Shown piece after piece: positions 54,153 through 63,080 of a stretch of DNA of 64,000 nucleotides (positions within the stretch are counted from its first letter, which is position 1; each line of letters opens with the position of its first letter). Source of the DNA: Oscillatoria sp. FACHB-1407 (GTDB lineage: Bacteria > Cyanobacteriota > Cyanobacteriia > Elainellales > Elainellaceae). The DNA is taken from positions 186,001 through 250,000 of the forward strand of contig NZ_JACJSA010000002.1 in assembly GCF_014697545.1 (NCBI RefSeq). The letters run 5' to 3'. Position numbers and translations under genes: made by a program. The notes beneath the pieces are model-generated. The model was not told where the DNA came from, made no database searches, and saw nothing but the letters and a program-made list of their open reading frames with translations.

Positions 54153-55715
54153 ATGGTTTTAACCCTTATTCGGACGATCAATGTAGACTCCAGAGGCAGC
54201 AACGGTACGGTCGAGACAGCTGAATTTTCTCCAGATAGTCAATTTGTCACAACGGGATCAGGCGACGGCAAAGTCAGGCTCTTTCGAGTGAGCGACGGTG
54301 CGCTCGTCTGGGAAAGCACCTATTGGGGTGGGTCGTTAGATGATTCGAGGGGCGAGATCGAAGCGGTTTATTTCTCAGCGGATGGGTCAGCGATCGCCGC
54401 AGGAGGCAACTCTGATGGCATCAAAATCTATCGGTCATCCGATGGGGCACTGGTTGTTGACCTCAACGGCAACGCCTCTGATGGATTGGCTTTCTCCCCA
54501 GATGGAGCCTACTTTGCGGGAGCCAATCGCGGGCGCAATGCCAATGACCGCGGGGATGTTCGGATGTTTAACCCCGCCAATTGGAGCTTGATCTACAGCA
54601 ATCGCATTATCCATGAGCGGGAGGTCAACTCGGTAGACTTTACTCGTGATGGGCGGTTTGTAATTACGGGATCGCGCGATCGCTCGGTGCAAATTCGGCA
54701 GGCGGCGAATGGTGCATTGGTGCGCGAAATTGAGGTGAGTGAAGATGAAGGATCGGTCAAATCCGTTCGAGTGTCACCCAACGGAGAATTGATCGCGGTT
54801 GCCAATGGCACAGAACGAGTTGCCAAAGTCTTCCGGTTTAGTGATGGTGCGCTGCTGGCGACCTTACCCCACGAAGATCCGCTGCTAGAAACGGTGGCTT
54901 TCTCCCCCGATGGTAAGTACCTGGCAACAGGTGGGGGGGGCTCTGATAATATTCCCGCCGGGGCAAACCGGGGGTTACGGCTCTATCGCACCTCAGACTT
55001 TGCTCTGGTAGGGCAGTTTCCCGGACATACGCAAGGGATTGAGTATATTGATTTTTCCCCGGATGGTCGGTCTGTTGTAACCGCCAGCGAGGACGGTACG
55101 ATCAAACTCTGGCGATTGCCCACGCCGACGGTTACTCCAACACCGGATTCCACGCCAACTCCGATTCCGGGTGTGCGCCGCCTGGGCAACAATCGTACGA
55201 ATCGACTCCGGGGAGGTCAGGGAGATGACGTGATCTCCGGGCGAGGTGGTGCCGATACCTTGCTCGGTTTGAGTGGCAACGACACCATGGTCGGCGGCAC
55301 GGGTAACGATCGCCTCTTTGGTGAGGACGGCAATGACAGCTTGAATAGTGGTGCTGGTAACGATCGCCTCTTTGGTAGTGCTGGGAACGATATTTTAATA
55401 GGCGGCACTGGAATTGACTTTTTGAATGGTGGTGCGGGGGGCGATCGCTTTGTCTATAACTCGATTCGCGATCGGGGCGATCGAATTCGTGGATTTGATG
55501 CCACGTTTGACACGCTCGATTTAAGTCGAGTCATTCTGGGATCACGCGATCGCCCTGGCACACTGTCTGACTATGTTCGCTTCCGCCAGATTGGAGCCAA
55601 TACGGCAGTGAGCCTTGATATCAATGGCACCACAGGTGGAGCCGTGTTCAGACGGTATATCACGCTTGAGCGGTTTGCTGCCAATACGATCAGTGCTCGA
55701 AACGTCATCCTGTAG
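54153..55715 (+). CDS. WD40-like propeller protein with RTX repeats, copy 1
   Basis: 520 residues from ATG 54153. Residues 1-322 form about seven WD40-like blades (TTGSGDGKVRLFRVSDGAL, TASEDGTIKLW at the end). A Thr/Pro linker (323-340) is followed by RTX nonapeptides (about 353-430, GGxGxDxUx type: GGQGDDVIS, GGTGNDRLF) that fold on calcium. The last 90 residues (DRFVYNS...LERFAANTISARNVIL) resemble the end of type I-secreted proteins. No signal peptide is present, which fits type I export. No transporter gene is nearby. Paralogues at 56808 and 59401. Confidence 0.9.
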   Translation: MVLTLIRTINVDSRGSNGTVETAEFSPDSQFVTTGSGDGKVRLFRVSDGALVWESTYWGGSLDDSRGEIEAVYFSADGSAIAAGGNSDGIKIYRSSDGALVVDLNGNASDGLAFSPDGAYFAGANRGRNANDRGDVRMFNPANWSLIYSNRIIHEREVNSVDFTRDGRFVITGSRDRSVQIRQAANGALVREIEVSEDEGSVKSVRVSPNGELIAVANGTERVAKVFRFSDGALLATLPHEDPLLETVAFSPDGKYLATGGGGSDNIPAGANRGLRLYRTSDFALVGQFPGHTQGIEYIDFSPDGRSVVTASEDGTIKLWRLPTPTVTPTPDSTPTPIPGVRRLGNNRTNRLRGGQGDDVISGRGGADTLLGLSGNDTMVGGTGNDRLFGEDGNDSLNSGAGNDRLFGSAGNDILIGGTGIDFLNGGAGGDRFVYNSIRDRGDRIRGFDATFDTLDLSRVILGSRDRPGTLSDYVRFRQIGANTAVSLDINGTTGGAVFRRYITLERFAANTISARNVIL

Positions 55716-55786
55716 TGATCTCACTTTGGTGAAGTATGGGGTGTGGGTGGAAGCTCTGGCTGGGGCAAAGCCTACACCTTACTTAA

Positions 55787-55946
55787 CCTGAGTTCGGGAT
55801 AAGGATCTTAGCGGTTAAAACCGCCGCTACAAGAGTAAAACCGACCTGCGTCGGTTCGGCAAACCTTGATTTTCTGTAGTCCGCACGGGCAGACTTCGCT
55901 CCCATAACTGAGAATTGATTCGCCAGGTGCTTAACCCGAATTGACG
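55787..55946. repeat. R1 element, complete 160-bp copy
   Basis: Same length as the copy at 5742. The flanks TTACTTAA and TTCCTTAT could be a decayed 8-bp duplication. It lies 71 bases after the stop of WD40-RTX copy 1. Confidence 0.82.
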
Positions 55947-56807
55947 TTCCTTATCTAAACTGTCCCGGCAATTACTATCGGTATCCGTTTTTCTCCTGCG
56001 GGATCAACCACGTCCTGGCTTCCCAAGCGAGTCAGGCAGACCTCTCTGCTAAGCTTTCTAACTTCATAAGAGCTTTAAAGGCAGGTCGATGAGATTCAAA
56101 AGAATCATAAGTTTCAGTGAAGATACGGATTTTTTCCCTTGGAATACTCTTTGATCAGCTATAAAATGTTATCCAATACGTATACGTAATTTTGCTAGGT
56201 TAACTGCTAGAGCGCAGTCTTTTTATATCCGGAATTGATGCAATTTCCGTTAAACAACCCGGAAAATGCTGAGGTTCAGTGTAAAAAGTGGAAAAATCCG
56301 TGTTTTTCCATCAGTGTTATCGAACCGTAGCGGAGTAGATCCACTGAGGAAGCTGCCTCGTAAAACATCTCTAAGTCTCTAACCCTGGCTGGCGAAGATT
56401 TGTTTAACCTTCGTCAGTTTCATAAGGTTTGTTGACTGGTAGAGCCTCACTCACCGTTTTGACAAGAGACTTTCATCGCCTGTGCGCTGCAACCTCACCC
56501 TACTGAGGTTAGCTTGGTTTGTCCAAACGAAGGCATTTAGCTCCTATGGCAACTGTCAAGACAGTCAGTGCAAAGGGTGCGTAGGGAAGTGCCCCTATCC
56601 GTTATCCTGGCTGACCCTTCGATCGCTGATCCATGCCTTCGCAATGATGCGAAATCCCACGTTCAAACCCCGCCGCTGAGACTGGGTATGCCGACATCAA
56701 CGGTTCACCCTGACGCTTGATGCGCCTGTCTGTCTTGGGGGATCGTTTTTGATGCCGATTTGAACCCATCCCATCTTTGTCATCTGCCCTATCACATCAC
56801 AAAGCCC
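55947..56807. other. Long leader of WD40-RTX copy 2, no gene
   Basis: No credible ORF. The segment about 56150-56400 is similar to 58790-59010 before the Calx-beta gene: both hold GTAATTT..CTAGGTT, GTGTTTTTCCA..CAGTG, GTAGATC.ACTGA and CATCT..TAAGTCTCTAA. The shared order suggests a duplicated promoter or leader. Confidence 0.6.
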
Positions 56808-58391
56808 ATGGTTTTAACCCTTGTCCGGACGATCAACGTAGACTCCAGAGGCAGTAACGGTACAGTTGAAACGGCTGAATTCTCTCCAGATAGCCAGTTT
56901 GTCACTACGGGATCAAGTGATGGTAAGGTCAGGCTCTTTCGCGTTAGTGATGGCGCACTACTCTGGGAAAGCACCTATTGGGACGGGTCACTCGACGATT
57001 CGGATGGGGAAATTGAAGCAGTCTATTTCTCAGCGGATGGGTCAGCGATCGCCGCAGGGGGCAACTCCGACGGCATTAAAATTTATCGGGCATCGGATGG
57101 CAGTTTGCTCAGCGATTTGGGAGGCAATGGAGCCGATGGGCTGGCTTTCTCGCCCAATGGAGCTTACTTCGCAGGTGCCAATCGGGGACGCAGGGCGAAT
57201 AATCCAAGTGATGCTCGCATGTATAACCCTACGACCTGGAGCTTGATCTACAGCAATCGCATCCTTCATAACAACGAAATTAACTCAATCGATTTCACTC
57301 GTGATAGTCAGTATGTAGTGACGGGATCGCGCGATCGCACCGTTCAGATTCGACAGGCAGCGGATGGTGCGCTAGTCCGCAAAATTCAGGTGAGTGAAGA
57401 TGAGGGATCGGTGAAATCGGTTCGGGTGTCACCGAATGGAGAACTGATCGCGGTTGCCAATGGCACGGAAAGGGTTGCCAAGGTGTTTCGCTTTAGTGAT
57501 GGTGCGCTGCTGGCGACCTTGCCCCACGAAGATCTCCTGTTAGAGGCGGTCGCTTTCTCTCCGGATGGCAGGTATCTGGCAACGGGGGGCGGTGGCTCTG
57601 AAGAGCTTCCTGTGGGAGCCAATCAAGGGTTGCGGCTCTATCGAACGTCCGATTTCGCGCTCGTGGCGCAGTTCACTGAACACACTCAGGGAATTGAGTA
57701 CATTGATTTCTCCCCGGATGGTCGTTCTGTCGTGACGGCGAGTGAAGATGGCACGATTAAGCTGTGGCGATTTCCGCTACCTGCGGTCGCCCCTATCCCG
57801 ATTCAAACTCCGACTCCAACTCTAACTCCAACGCCGGATGGCACGCTGACTCCATCCCCTGGAGGTGATCCCACGGTGCCCGATGCTCCTTGTACCCCTG
57901 GAGTGCGGCGGTCAGGTAACAATCGCGCTAATCGGTTGCGTGGCAGTCAGGGATGTGATGTCATCTCTGGGCGCGGTGGTGCAGACATCCTGATCGGGCT
58001 AAATGGCAACGACACGATGGTCGGTGGAGCGGGCGACGATCGCCTCCATGGAGATGCGGGTAATGATGTGTTGACCGGGGGTGTCGGAGTGGATCTGATA
58101 TGGGGTGGTGCGGGGGGCGATCGCTTTGTCTATAACTCAATTCGGGAGGGGGGCGATCGCATCCGTGGGTTTGACTCAGCCCTCGATAAGCTTGATCTCA
58201 GTCGGGTTATTGCAGGAGCAGGTCAACCACCCGGGGGACTGGCAAACTATGTGCGTTTCCGCCAGGTAGGAGCAAATACGGTAGTCAGTATTGATAGCAA
58301 CGGCAGCATTGGCGGAGCAGTATTTAGAAGCTTGGTTATCCTTGAACGCGCTGTTGCTGGCTCCCTCAGTGCTTCCAATGTGATGTTGTGA
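56808..58391 (+). CDS. WD40-like propeller protein with RTX repeats, copy 2
   Basis: 527 residues, similar to copy 1 along its entire length: same start (MVLTLVRTINVDSRGSNGTV), same propeller, a longer Thr/Pro linker containing TPTPDGTLTPSPGGDPTVPD and a Cys pair, fewer RTX nonapeptides (GGAGDDRLH, GDAGNDVLT), and the same end. The ATG at 56808 sits in the same CATCACAAAGCC(C)ATGG context as copy 1, without a Shine-Dalgarno. The linker and RTX segments evolve faster than the propeller. Confidence 0.9.
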   Translation: MVLTLVRTINVDSRGSNGTVETAEFSPDSQFVTTGSSDGKVRLFRVSDGALLWESTYWDGSLDDSDGEIEAVYFSADGSAIAAGGNSDGIKIYRASDGSLLSDLGGNGADGLAFSPNGAYFAGANRGRRANNPSDARMYNPTTWSLIYSNRILHNNEINSIDFTRDSQYVVTGSRDRTVQIRQAADGALVRKIQVSEDEGSVKSVRVSPNGELIAVANGTERVAKVFRFSDGALLATLPHEDLLLEAVAFSPDGRYLATGGGGSEELPVGANQGLRLYRTSDFALVAQFTEHTQGIEYIDFSPDGRSVVTASEDGTIKLWRFPLPAVAPIPIQTPTPTLTPTPDGTLTPSPGGDPTVPDAPCTPGVRRSGNNRANRLRGSQGCDVISGRGGADILIGLNGNDTMVGGAGDDRLHGDAGNDVLTGGVGVDLIWGGAGGDRFVYNSIREGGDRIRGFDSALDKLDLSRVIAGAGQPPGGLANYVRFRQVGANTVVSIDSNGSIGGAVFRSLVILERAVAGSLSASNVML

Positions 58392-58404
58392 TAGCCCTGT
58401 TTTA

Positions 58405-58566
58405 ACGTGAATTCGGGATAAGGATTTCGGCGGTTAAAACCGCCGCTGTCGGAGCAAAACCGACCTGCATCAGTTCGTCAAATCCTGCCTTTTCCGGAGT
58501 CTGCGTCGGCGGACTTCGCTCTAGTAGCCGCGAATTCCTTCGCCGGGCTCTTAAACCGAACTGACG
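58405..58566. repeat. R1 element with exact 8-bp target duplication
   Basis: CTGTTTTA occurs directly on both sides (58397-58404 and 58567-58574). The ends ACGTGAATTCGGGATAAG and CTTAAACCGAACTGACG form the inverted repeat. The element starts 13 bases after the WD40-RTX copy 2 stop. Confidence 0.87.
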
Positions 58567-59400
58567 CTGTTTTAGGGGTTGTCTCGGCTTTTGAGGAGTA
58601 TTACTTCCTCATCCCCATCTCAACTGACAGCCGTGTGCCCTTGGGTTGAGTACAGGGGTGCCGCTATATGCAGACATCCTTTAAGTCTTCATACAAGGTT
58701 TAAAGCATTCCTGGATGATCCGCAGAAATCACAAATTTCCGTAAAGATGCTGAGTAGTAGGTGTTAATAATCACGCTAAATCGGATATAAAAGACGAAGA
58801 GTCGAATTCCGTAATTTCTCTAGGTTGACCCTGTTAGATACGCTTCTCTTTTCTGAGCCATTTGTTTATTTTTGGGCTGTACGTCCGGAAATAGGTAATT
58901 ACCTATGTAAAAAGGTAGCAATTCGTGTTTTTCCAAACAGTGCGATCGAAACTCTACTGAAGTAGATCTACTGAAAAAACTTCCCTCATGAAGCATCTTT
59001 GTAAGTCTCTAATCACTACTGAGAGGGCATTCTACGCTCCATTAATTTTGCGGGTGTTGCTCGTTGACCTACAGGTACTCAACTAAGTTCTGATACGAGG
59101 CTTTGTCATTTTTAGTGCGATCGCTGCTGTAAGGCTGAATTAGTTCCGACGAAGGCATCTAACTTCTATAAATGCCTTCTACATCAGCACGAGAACACAC
59201 TACAAAAACACACAAATTGAGATTAACAAACGGACTGAAACGACAGTTCACCTACTCCACTTAAGGAGATCGGTTGTGTTCAAAATGTTGCCGATTACCG
59301 TCCCTGTTGACCTGCAAAAAACAAAATTCCCTTCTGCTATCAGCGATAACCCCTGTTTCTGAAGACACATCATTCCTAGCCTTACCTGGAAGGAGTTTAT
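58567..59400. other. Long leader of the Calx-beta/WD40 gene
   Basis: No gene seen. It shares the ordered motifs of 55947-56807 (58790-59010). A strong AAGGAG lies 5 bases before the ATG at 59401. Confidence 0.55.
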
Positions 59401-62400
59401 ATGACAACTCGAATTGAGGCGGAGAGCTTAACTCGTACAGGTAGCTTTCGTTTAGAGCCTAGCTCCATTGCGTCTGGAGGCAACCTCATCAGTTTTGTAG
59501 GAGGAAGCACCAACGAAACAGGACGAGCTTTTGGCAACCTCAACTTGCCCTCTGGCAACTACGACATCATCGTTAGTTATTTCGATGAGAATGATGGTGC
59601 TGCTACGTTGCAAGTACGCTTAGCAGGGCAATCTGTCGATAGCTGGACACTCAACCAAAGCTTGAATGGAGGCGGGGTTAGCAACAGTACTCGCACATCT
59701 CGAACGATCGCCAATCAGTTGATTAACACCGGAGATTTGTTTGAGATTTTGGGCACTGAGCAGGGCGGTGAGTATTTGCGGGTGGACTACATCGAGTTTC
59801 GTCCAGTCAGCACTCCCACTCCCACTCCTGGCACTTTAGCCTTTAGCACTGCAAGTTACAGCGTTAACGAGAATGGGACTCCGGTCAGTAATGTGACCAT
59901 TACTCGCAGTGGGGGAAGCAGTGGGGCAGTGAGTGTGACGGTCACACCAACGGCTGGAACTGCAACGGCTGGTAGTGACTTCAATAGCAATCCAATTACC
60001 GTGAGCTTTGCGGATGGGGAGACAAGCAAAATCGTCACAATTCCCATCGTGAATGACACGACTGTCGAGGGGAATGAAACCGTTAACCTGACCCTGAGCA
60101 ACCCCACAGGAGGAGCTACACTCGGAACTCAAGCCATCGCCACACTGACGATTGTGAACGACGATGTGGCTCCCGTTCCTGGAACTTTAGCCTTCAGCAC
60201 TGCAAATTACAGCGTTAATGAAAATGGCACTGTCATTAGCACAGTGACAGTAACGCGCAGCGGAGGGAGTGATGGAGCAGTCAGCGTTACCGTCACGCCC
60301 ACCGATGAAACGGCGATCGCCCCAGATGACTACAACCCGGATGCCGTTGTCATCTCCTTTGCTGATGGGGAAACCAGCAAGACTGTGGAGATCCCCATTG
60401 TTAACGACAATACCCAAGAGAATAATGAAACCCTCAACCTGACTTTGAGTAACCCCACAGGGGGAGCAACCCTGGGAACTCAAGCCACCGCTACGCTAAC
60501 GATCGTTGATGACGATAACCCTGGCACGTTTGCCTTTAGCTCTGCCAGCTACAGCGTCAATGAAGAGGGCACTGCAATTAACGCCATCACAATTACCCGC
60601 ACTGGTGGAAGCAGGGGAGCGGTGAGTGTGACCGTCACGCCCACGGATGGAACGGCGATCGCCCCAGATGACTACGATCCAGATGCCGTTGTCGTCTCCT
60701 TTGCCGATGGGGAAACCAGCAAAACGGTCACGATTCCCATCACGAACGATAATGCTGTCGAGGGCAATGAGACCATCAACCTGACCCTGAGCAACCCGAC
60801 AGGAGGGGCAACCCTGGGCAGTCGCACGACGGCAACGCTAACTATCGTTGATGATGAAACCCCCGGCACCCTCGCCTTTAGCTCTGCCACCTATAGCGTT
60901 AATGAAAATGGCACTGCCGTTAATGCAATCACCATCGCTCGGACAGGCGGCAGCGATGGAGCGGTCAGTGTCAGAGTCACGCCCACGAATGGAACGGCGA
61001 TCGCCCCAAATGACTACGATCCAGATGCCGTTGTTGTCTCCTTTGCCAATGGGGAAACCAGTAAAACGGTCACGATTCCCATCACGAACGATAATGCTGT
61101 CGAGGGCAATGAGACGATCAACCTGACCCTGAGCAACCCCACAGGAGGGGCAACCCTGGGCAGTCGCACGACGGCAACGCTAACTGTCGTTGATGATGAA
61201 ACCCCCGGCACCCTCGCCTTTAGCTCTGCCACCTATAGCGTTAATGAAAATGGCACTGCCGTTAATGCAATCACCATTGCTCGGACAGGCGGCAGTGATG
61301 GTGTTGTCAGTGTCACTCTGACGCCCAGCAATGGCACAGCAACGGCTCCACAAGACTTTAACAATAGCCCGATTGTGGTGGAATTTGCCGCAGGCGAAAT
61401 CAGCAAAACGGTCACGATTCCCATCGTGAATGACCCCGTTTTTGAAGGTAATGAAACCATTAACCTGACTCTAAGCAACCCCACTGGAAGAGCGACACTG
61501 GGAACTCAAACCACAGCTACCTTAACCATCAATAATGATGACCTCTCAGAAGACCCACTGCTCGTTCGGACGGTTGGGGTTGATCCTCGTGGCTTTGGGG
61601 GCACAGTTGAATCGGTAGAGTTTTCCCCGAACAACGAATTTTTCGTGGCTGGAGCAGGGGATGGCAAACTCCGGCTCTTCCGGACCAGTGATGGCTCATT
61701 AGTCTGGGAAACCGTCTTTTGGAGTGGCTCCCTATCCAACAAGCAGGGCGAAATTGAGTCGGTTTATTTTTCACCCGATGGTCAAACGATCGCCGCAGGT
61801 GGCAACGGTACAGCCGGGATCAAAGTCTATCGTGCCAGTGATGGTGGTTTAATTCGCTCCTTGAGCACCGGAGAAGCAGATGGAATGGCTTTTTCTCCCA
61901 ATGGTCAATATTTTGCTGGGCCCTCTGGCGGCAATGTCAGAATGTATAACCCTGCGACCTGGCAGGTGCGGTATAGCAACCGAATTACCCATAGTTTAGG
62001 GGTCAACTCGGTTGAATTTACAAGAGATAGTCAGTTTGTTTTGACAGGAGCCGCAGACGATTTCGTGAAAATTTCACGCAGCGTTGATGGCAGTTTGGTG
62101 AGAAGTATTAGAGCGGCTAACAGTGCTGGCTCCGTGAAATCAGTCCGGCTATCTCCTGATGAGACTCTCTTTGCCACAGCCAACGGGGATGAAGGGGTTG
62201 TCAAAATCTTCCGCTTCTCTGATGGAACGCTCGTCAGAACGATATCTCACGGTTCGGTCTACTTAGAAGCAGTCGCATTTTCTCCGGATGGTAGATATTT
62301 AGCAACAGGAGCTGAAGATGGGCTTAGAATCTATCGCACCTCCGACTATAGCCTGGTTGGTCAATACACTAACCACGGTGACAATGTGGAGTACATCGAC

Positions 62401-62922
62401 TTTTCCAGTGATGGGCAATACATGATCACAGGGGGCGAAGACGGCAGCGTTCGGATCTGGCAAATGCCTTCCAATGTACCCGTTGGCGTTGCTTCCAACG
62501 GTGCTGTGAGCAGTACTTCTGGAGATACCCTGACCGGAGGCGTTGCGGTCAACGTGATCGCGAATCAACCGGGTAGCGATACGTTAACGGGGACGGCAGC
62601 AGCAGATTTGTTTGTGTTTAATGCGCCTGGGGATGGAATCGACCAAATCATCAATTTTGAAGCGAATGACCGCTTACAGATCTCCGCTTCCGGGTTTGGT
62701 GGTGGGCTAGTTGCGGGCACTACTTTAAATGGAGCGGATGCGACAGGTGTGTTGCAACTTGATGCAGCCCCAACCAGTGCTCTGGCTACATTTCTTTACA
62801 ACACTAGTACTGGGGTATTGCAGTTTGACGGGGATGGCATCGGAGCAGGCTCAGCTGTGACGATCGCCACGCTGCAAAGTAATCCATCTCTAACCCCGAC
62901 CCAAATTACCCTGGTGGGGTAG
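59401..62922 (+). CDS. Large exported-type protein: carbohydrate-binding-like, five Calx-beta, WD40 propeller, RTX-like end
   Basis: 1173 residues. Residues 1-138 look like a CBM6-type beta-sandwich (RIEAESLTRTGSF, YDIIVSYFDENDG, VDYIEFRPV). Five Calx-beta domains follow, starting near residues 142, 259, 373, 487 and 601 (SVNENG..., GNETINLTLSNPTGGATLG). Residues about 718-1020 are the propeller shared with the two WD40-RTX genes. The end (from about 1040, GSDTLTGTAAADLFVFNAPGDGIDQIINFE) is the C-terminal type of hemolysin-like type I-secreted proteins. Calx-beta domains bind Ca2+. Probable adhesin or matrix protein. Strong AAGGAG before the ATG. Confidence 0.92.
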   Translation: MTTRIEAESLTRTGSFRLEPSSIASGGNLISFVGGSTNETGRAFGNLNLPSGNYDIIVSYFDENDGAATLQVRLAGQSVDSWTLNQSLNGGGVSNSTRTSRTIANQLINTGDLFEILGTEQGGEYLRVDYIEFRPVSTPTPTPGTLAFSTASYSVNENGTPVSNVTITRSGGSSGAVSVTVTPTAGTATAGSDFNSNPITVSFADGETSKIVTIPIVNDTTVEGNETVNLTLSNPTGGATLGTQAIATLTIVNDDVAPVPGTLAFSTANYSVNENGTVISTVTVTRSGGSDGAVSVTVTPTDETAIAPDDYNPDAVVISFADGETSKTVEIPIVNDNTQENNETLNLTLSNPTGGATLGTQATATLTIVDDDNPGTFAFSSASYSVNEEGTAINAITITRTGGSRGAVSVTVTPTDGTAIAPDDYDPDAVVVSFADGETSKTVTIPITNDNAVEGNETINLTLSNPTGGATLGSRTTATLTIVDDETPGTLAFSSATYSVNENGTAVNAITIARTGGSDGAVSVRVTPTNGTAIAPNDYDPDAVVVSFANGETSKTVTIPITNDNAVEGNETINLTLSNPTGGATLGSRTTATLTVVDDETPGTLAFSSATYSVNENGTAVNAITIARTGGSDGVVSVTLTPSNGTATAPQDFNNSPIVVEFAAGEISKTVTIPIVNDPVFEGNETINLTLSNPTGRATLGTQTTATLTINNDDLSEDPLLVRTVGVDPRGFGGTVESVEFSPNNEFFVAGAGDGKLRLFRTSDGSLVWETVFWSGSLSNKQGEIESVYFSPDGQTIAAGGNGTAGIKVYRASDGGLIRSLSTGEADGMAFSPNGQYFAGPSGGNVRMYNPATWQVRYSNRITHSLGVNSVEFTRDSQFVLTGAADDFVKISRSVDGSLVRSIRAANSAGSVKSVRLSPDETLFATANGDEGVVKIFRFSDGTLVRTISHGSVYLEAVAFSPDGRYLATGAEDGLRIYRTSDYSLVGQYTNHGDNVEYIDFSSDGQYMITGGEDGSVRIWQMPSNVPVGVASNGAVSSTSGDTLTGGVAVNVIANQPGSDTLTGTAAADLFVFNAPGDGIDQIINFEANDRLQISASGFGGGLVAGTTLNGADATGVLQLDAAPTSALATFLYNTSTGVLQFDGDGIGAGSAVTIATLQSNPSLTPTQITLVG
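60655..61290 (+). repeat. Near-identical 342-bp tandem repeats in the Calx-beta region
   Basis: Sequence at 60655 recurs at 60997 with few changes, and that at 60861 recurs at 61203, always with a 342-base (114-codon) shift. The period equals one Calx-beta domain. The near identity at DNA level points to recent duplication or gene conversion. Confidence 0.9.
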
Positions 62923-63080
62923 TAAAAACCGCCATAAAGGACATACTGCGATCGCCACAACATTCGTTAGAATTTATCCCAACATCTTTATGCGTTCTAC
63001 AGCACCTTCTGTTTTCTTAGCTCTTCAGGTTAAGGATCTATTCCTCTCGGTGAGTCTCTATTCTGCGTTAATATTCACGA

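Noticed and set aside
59836-61484. Minus-strand ORFs repeated across the Calx-beta region
   Set aside because: They recur with the 342-base period and are shadows of the repeated domain.
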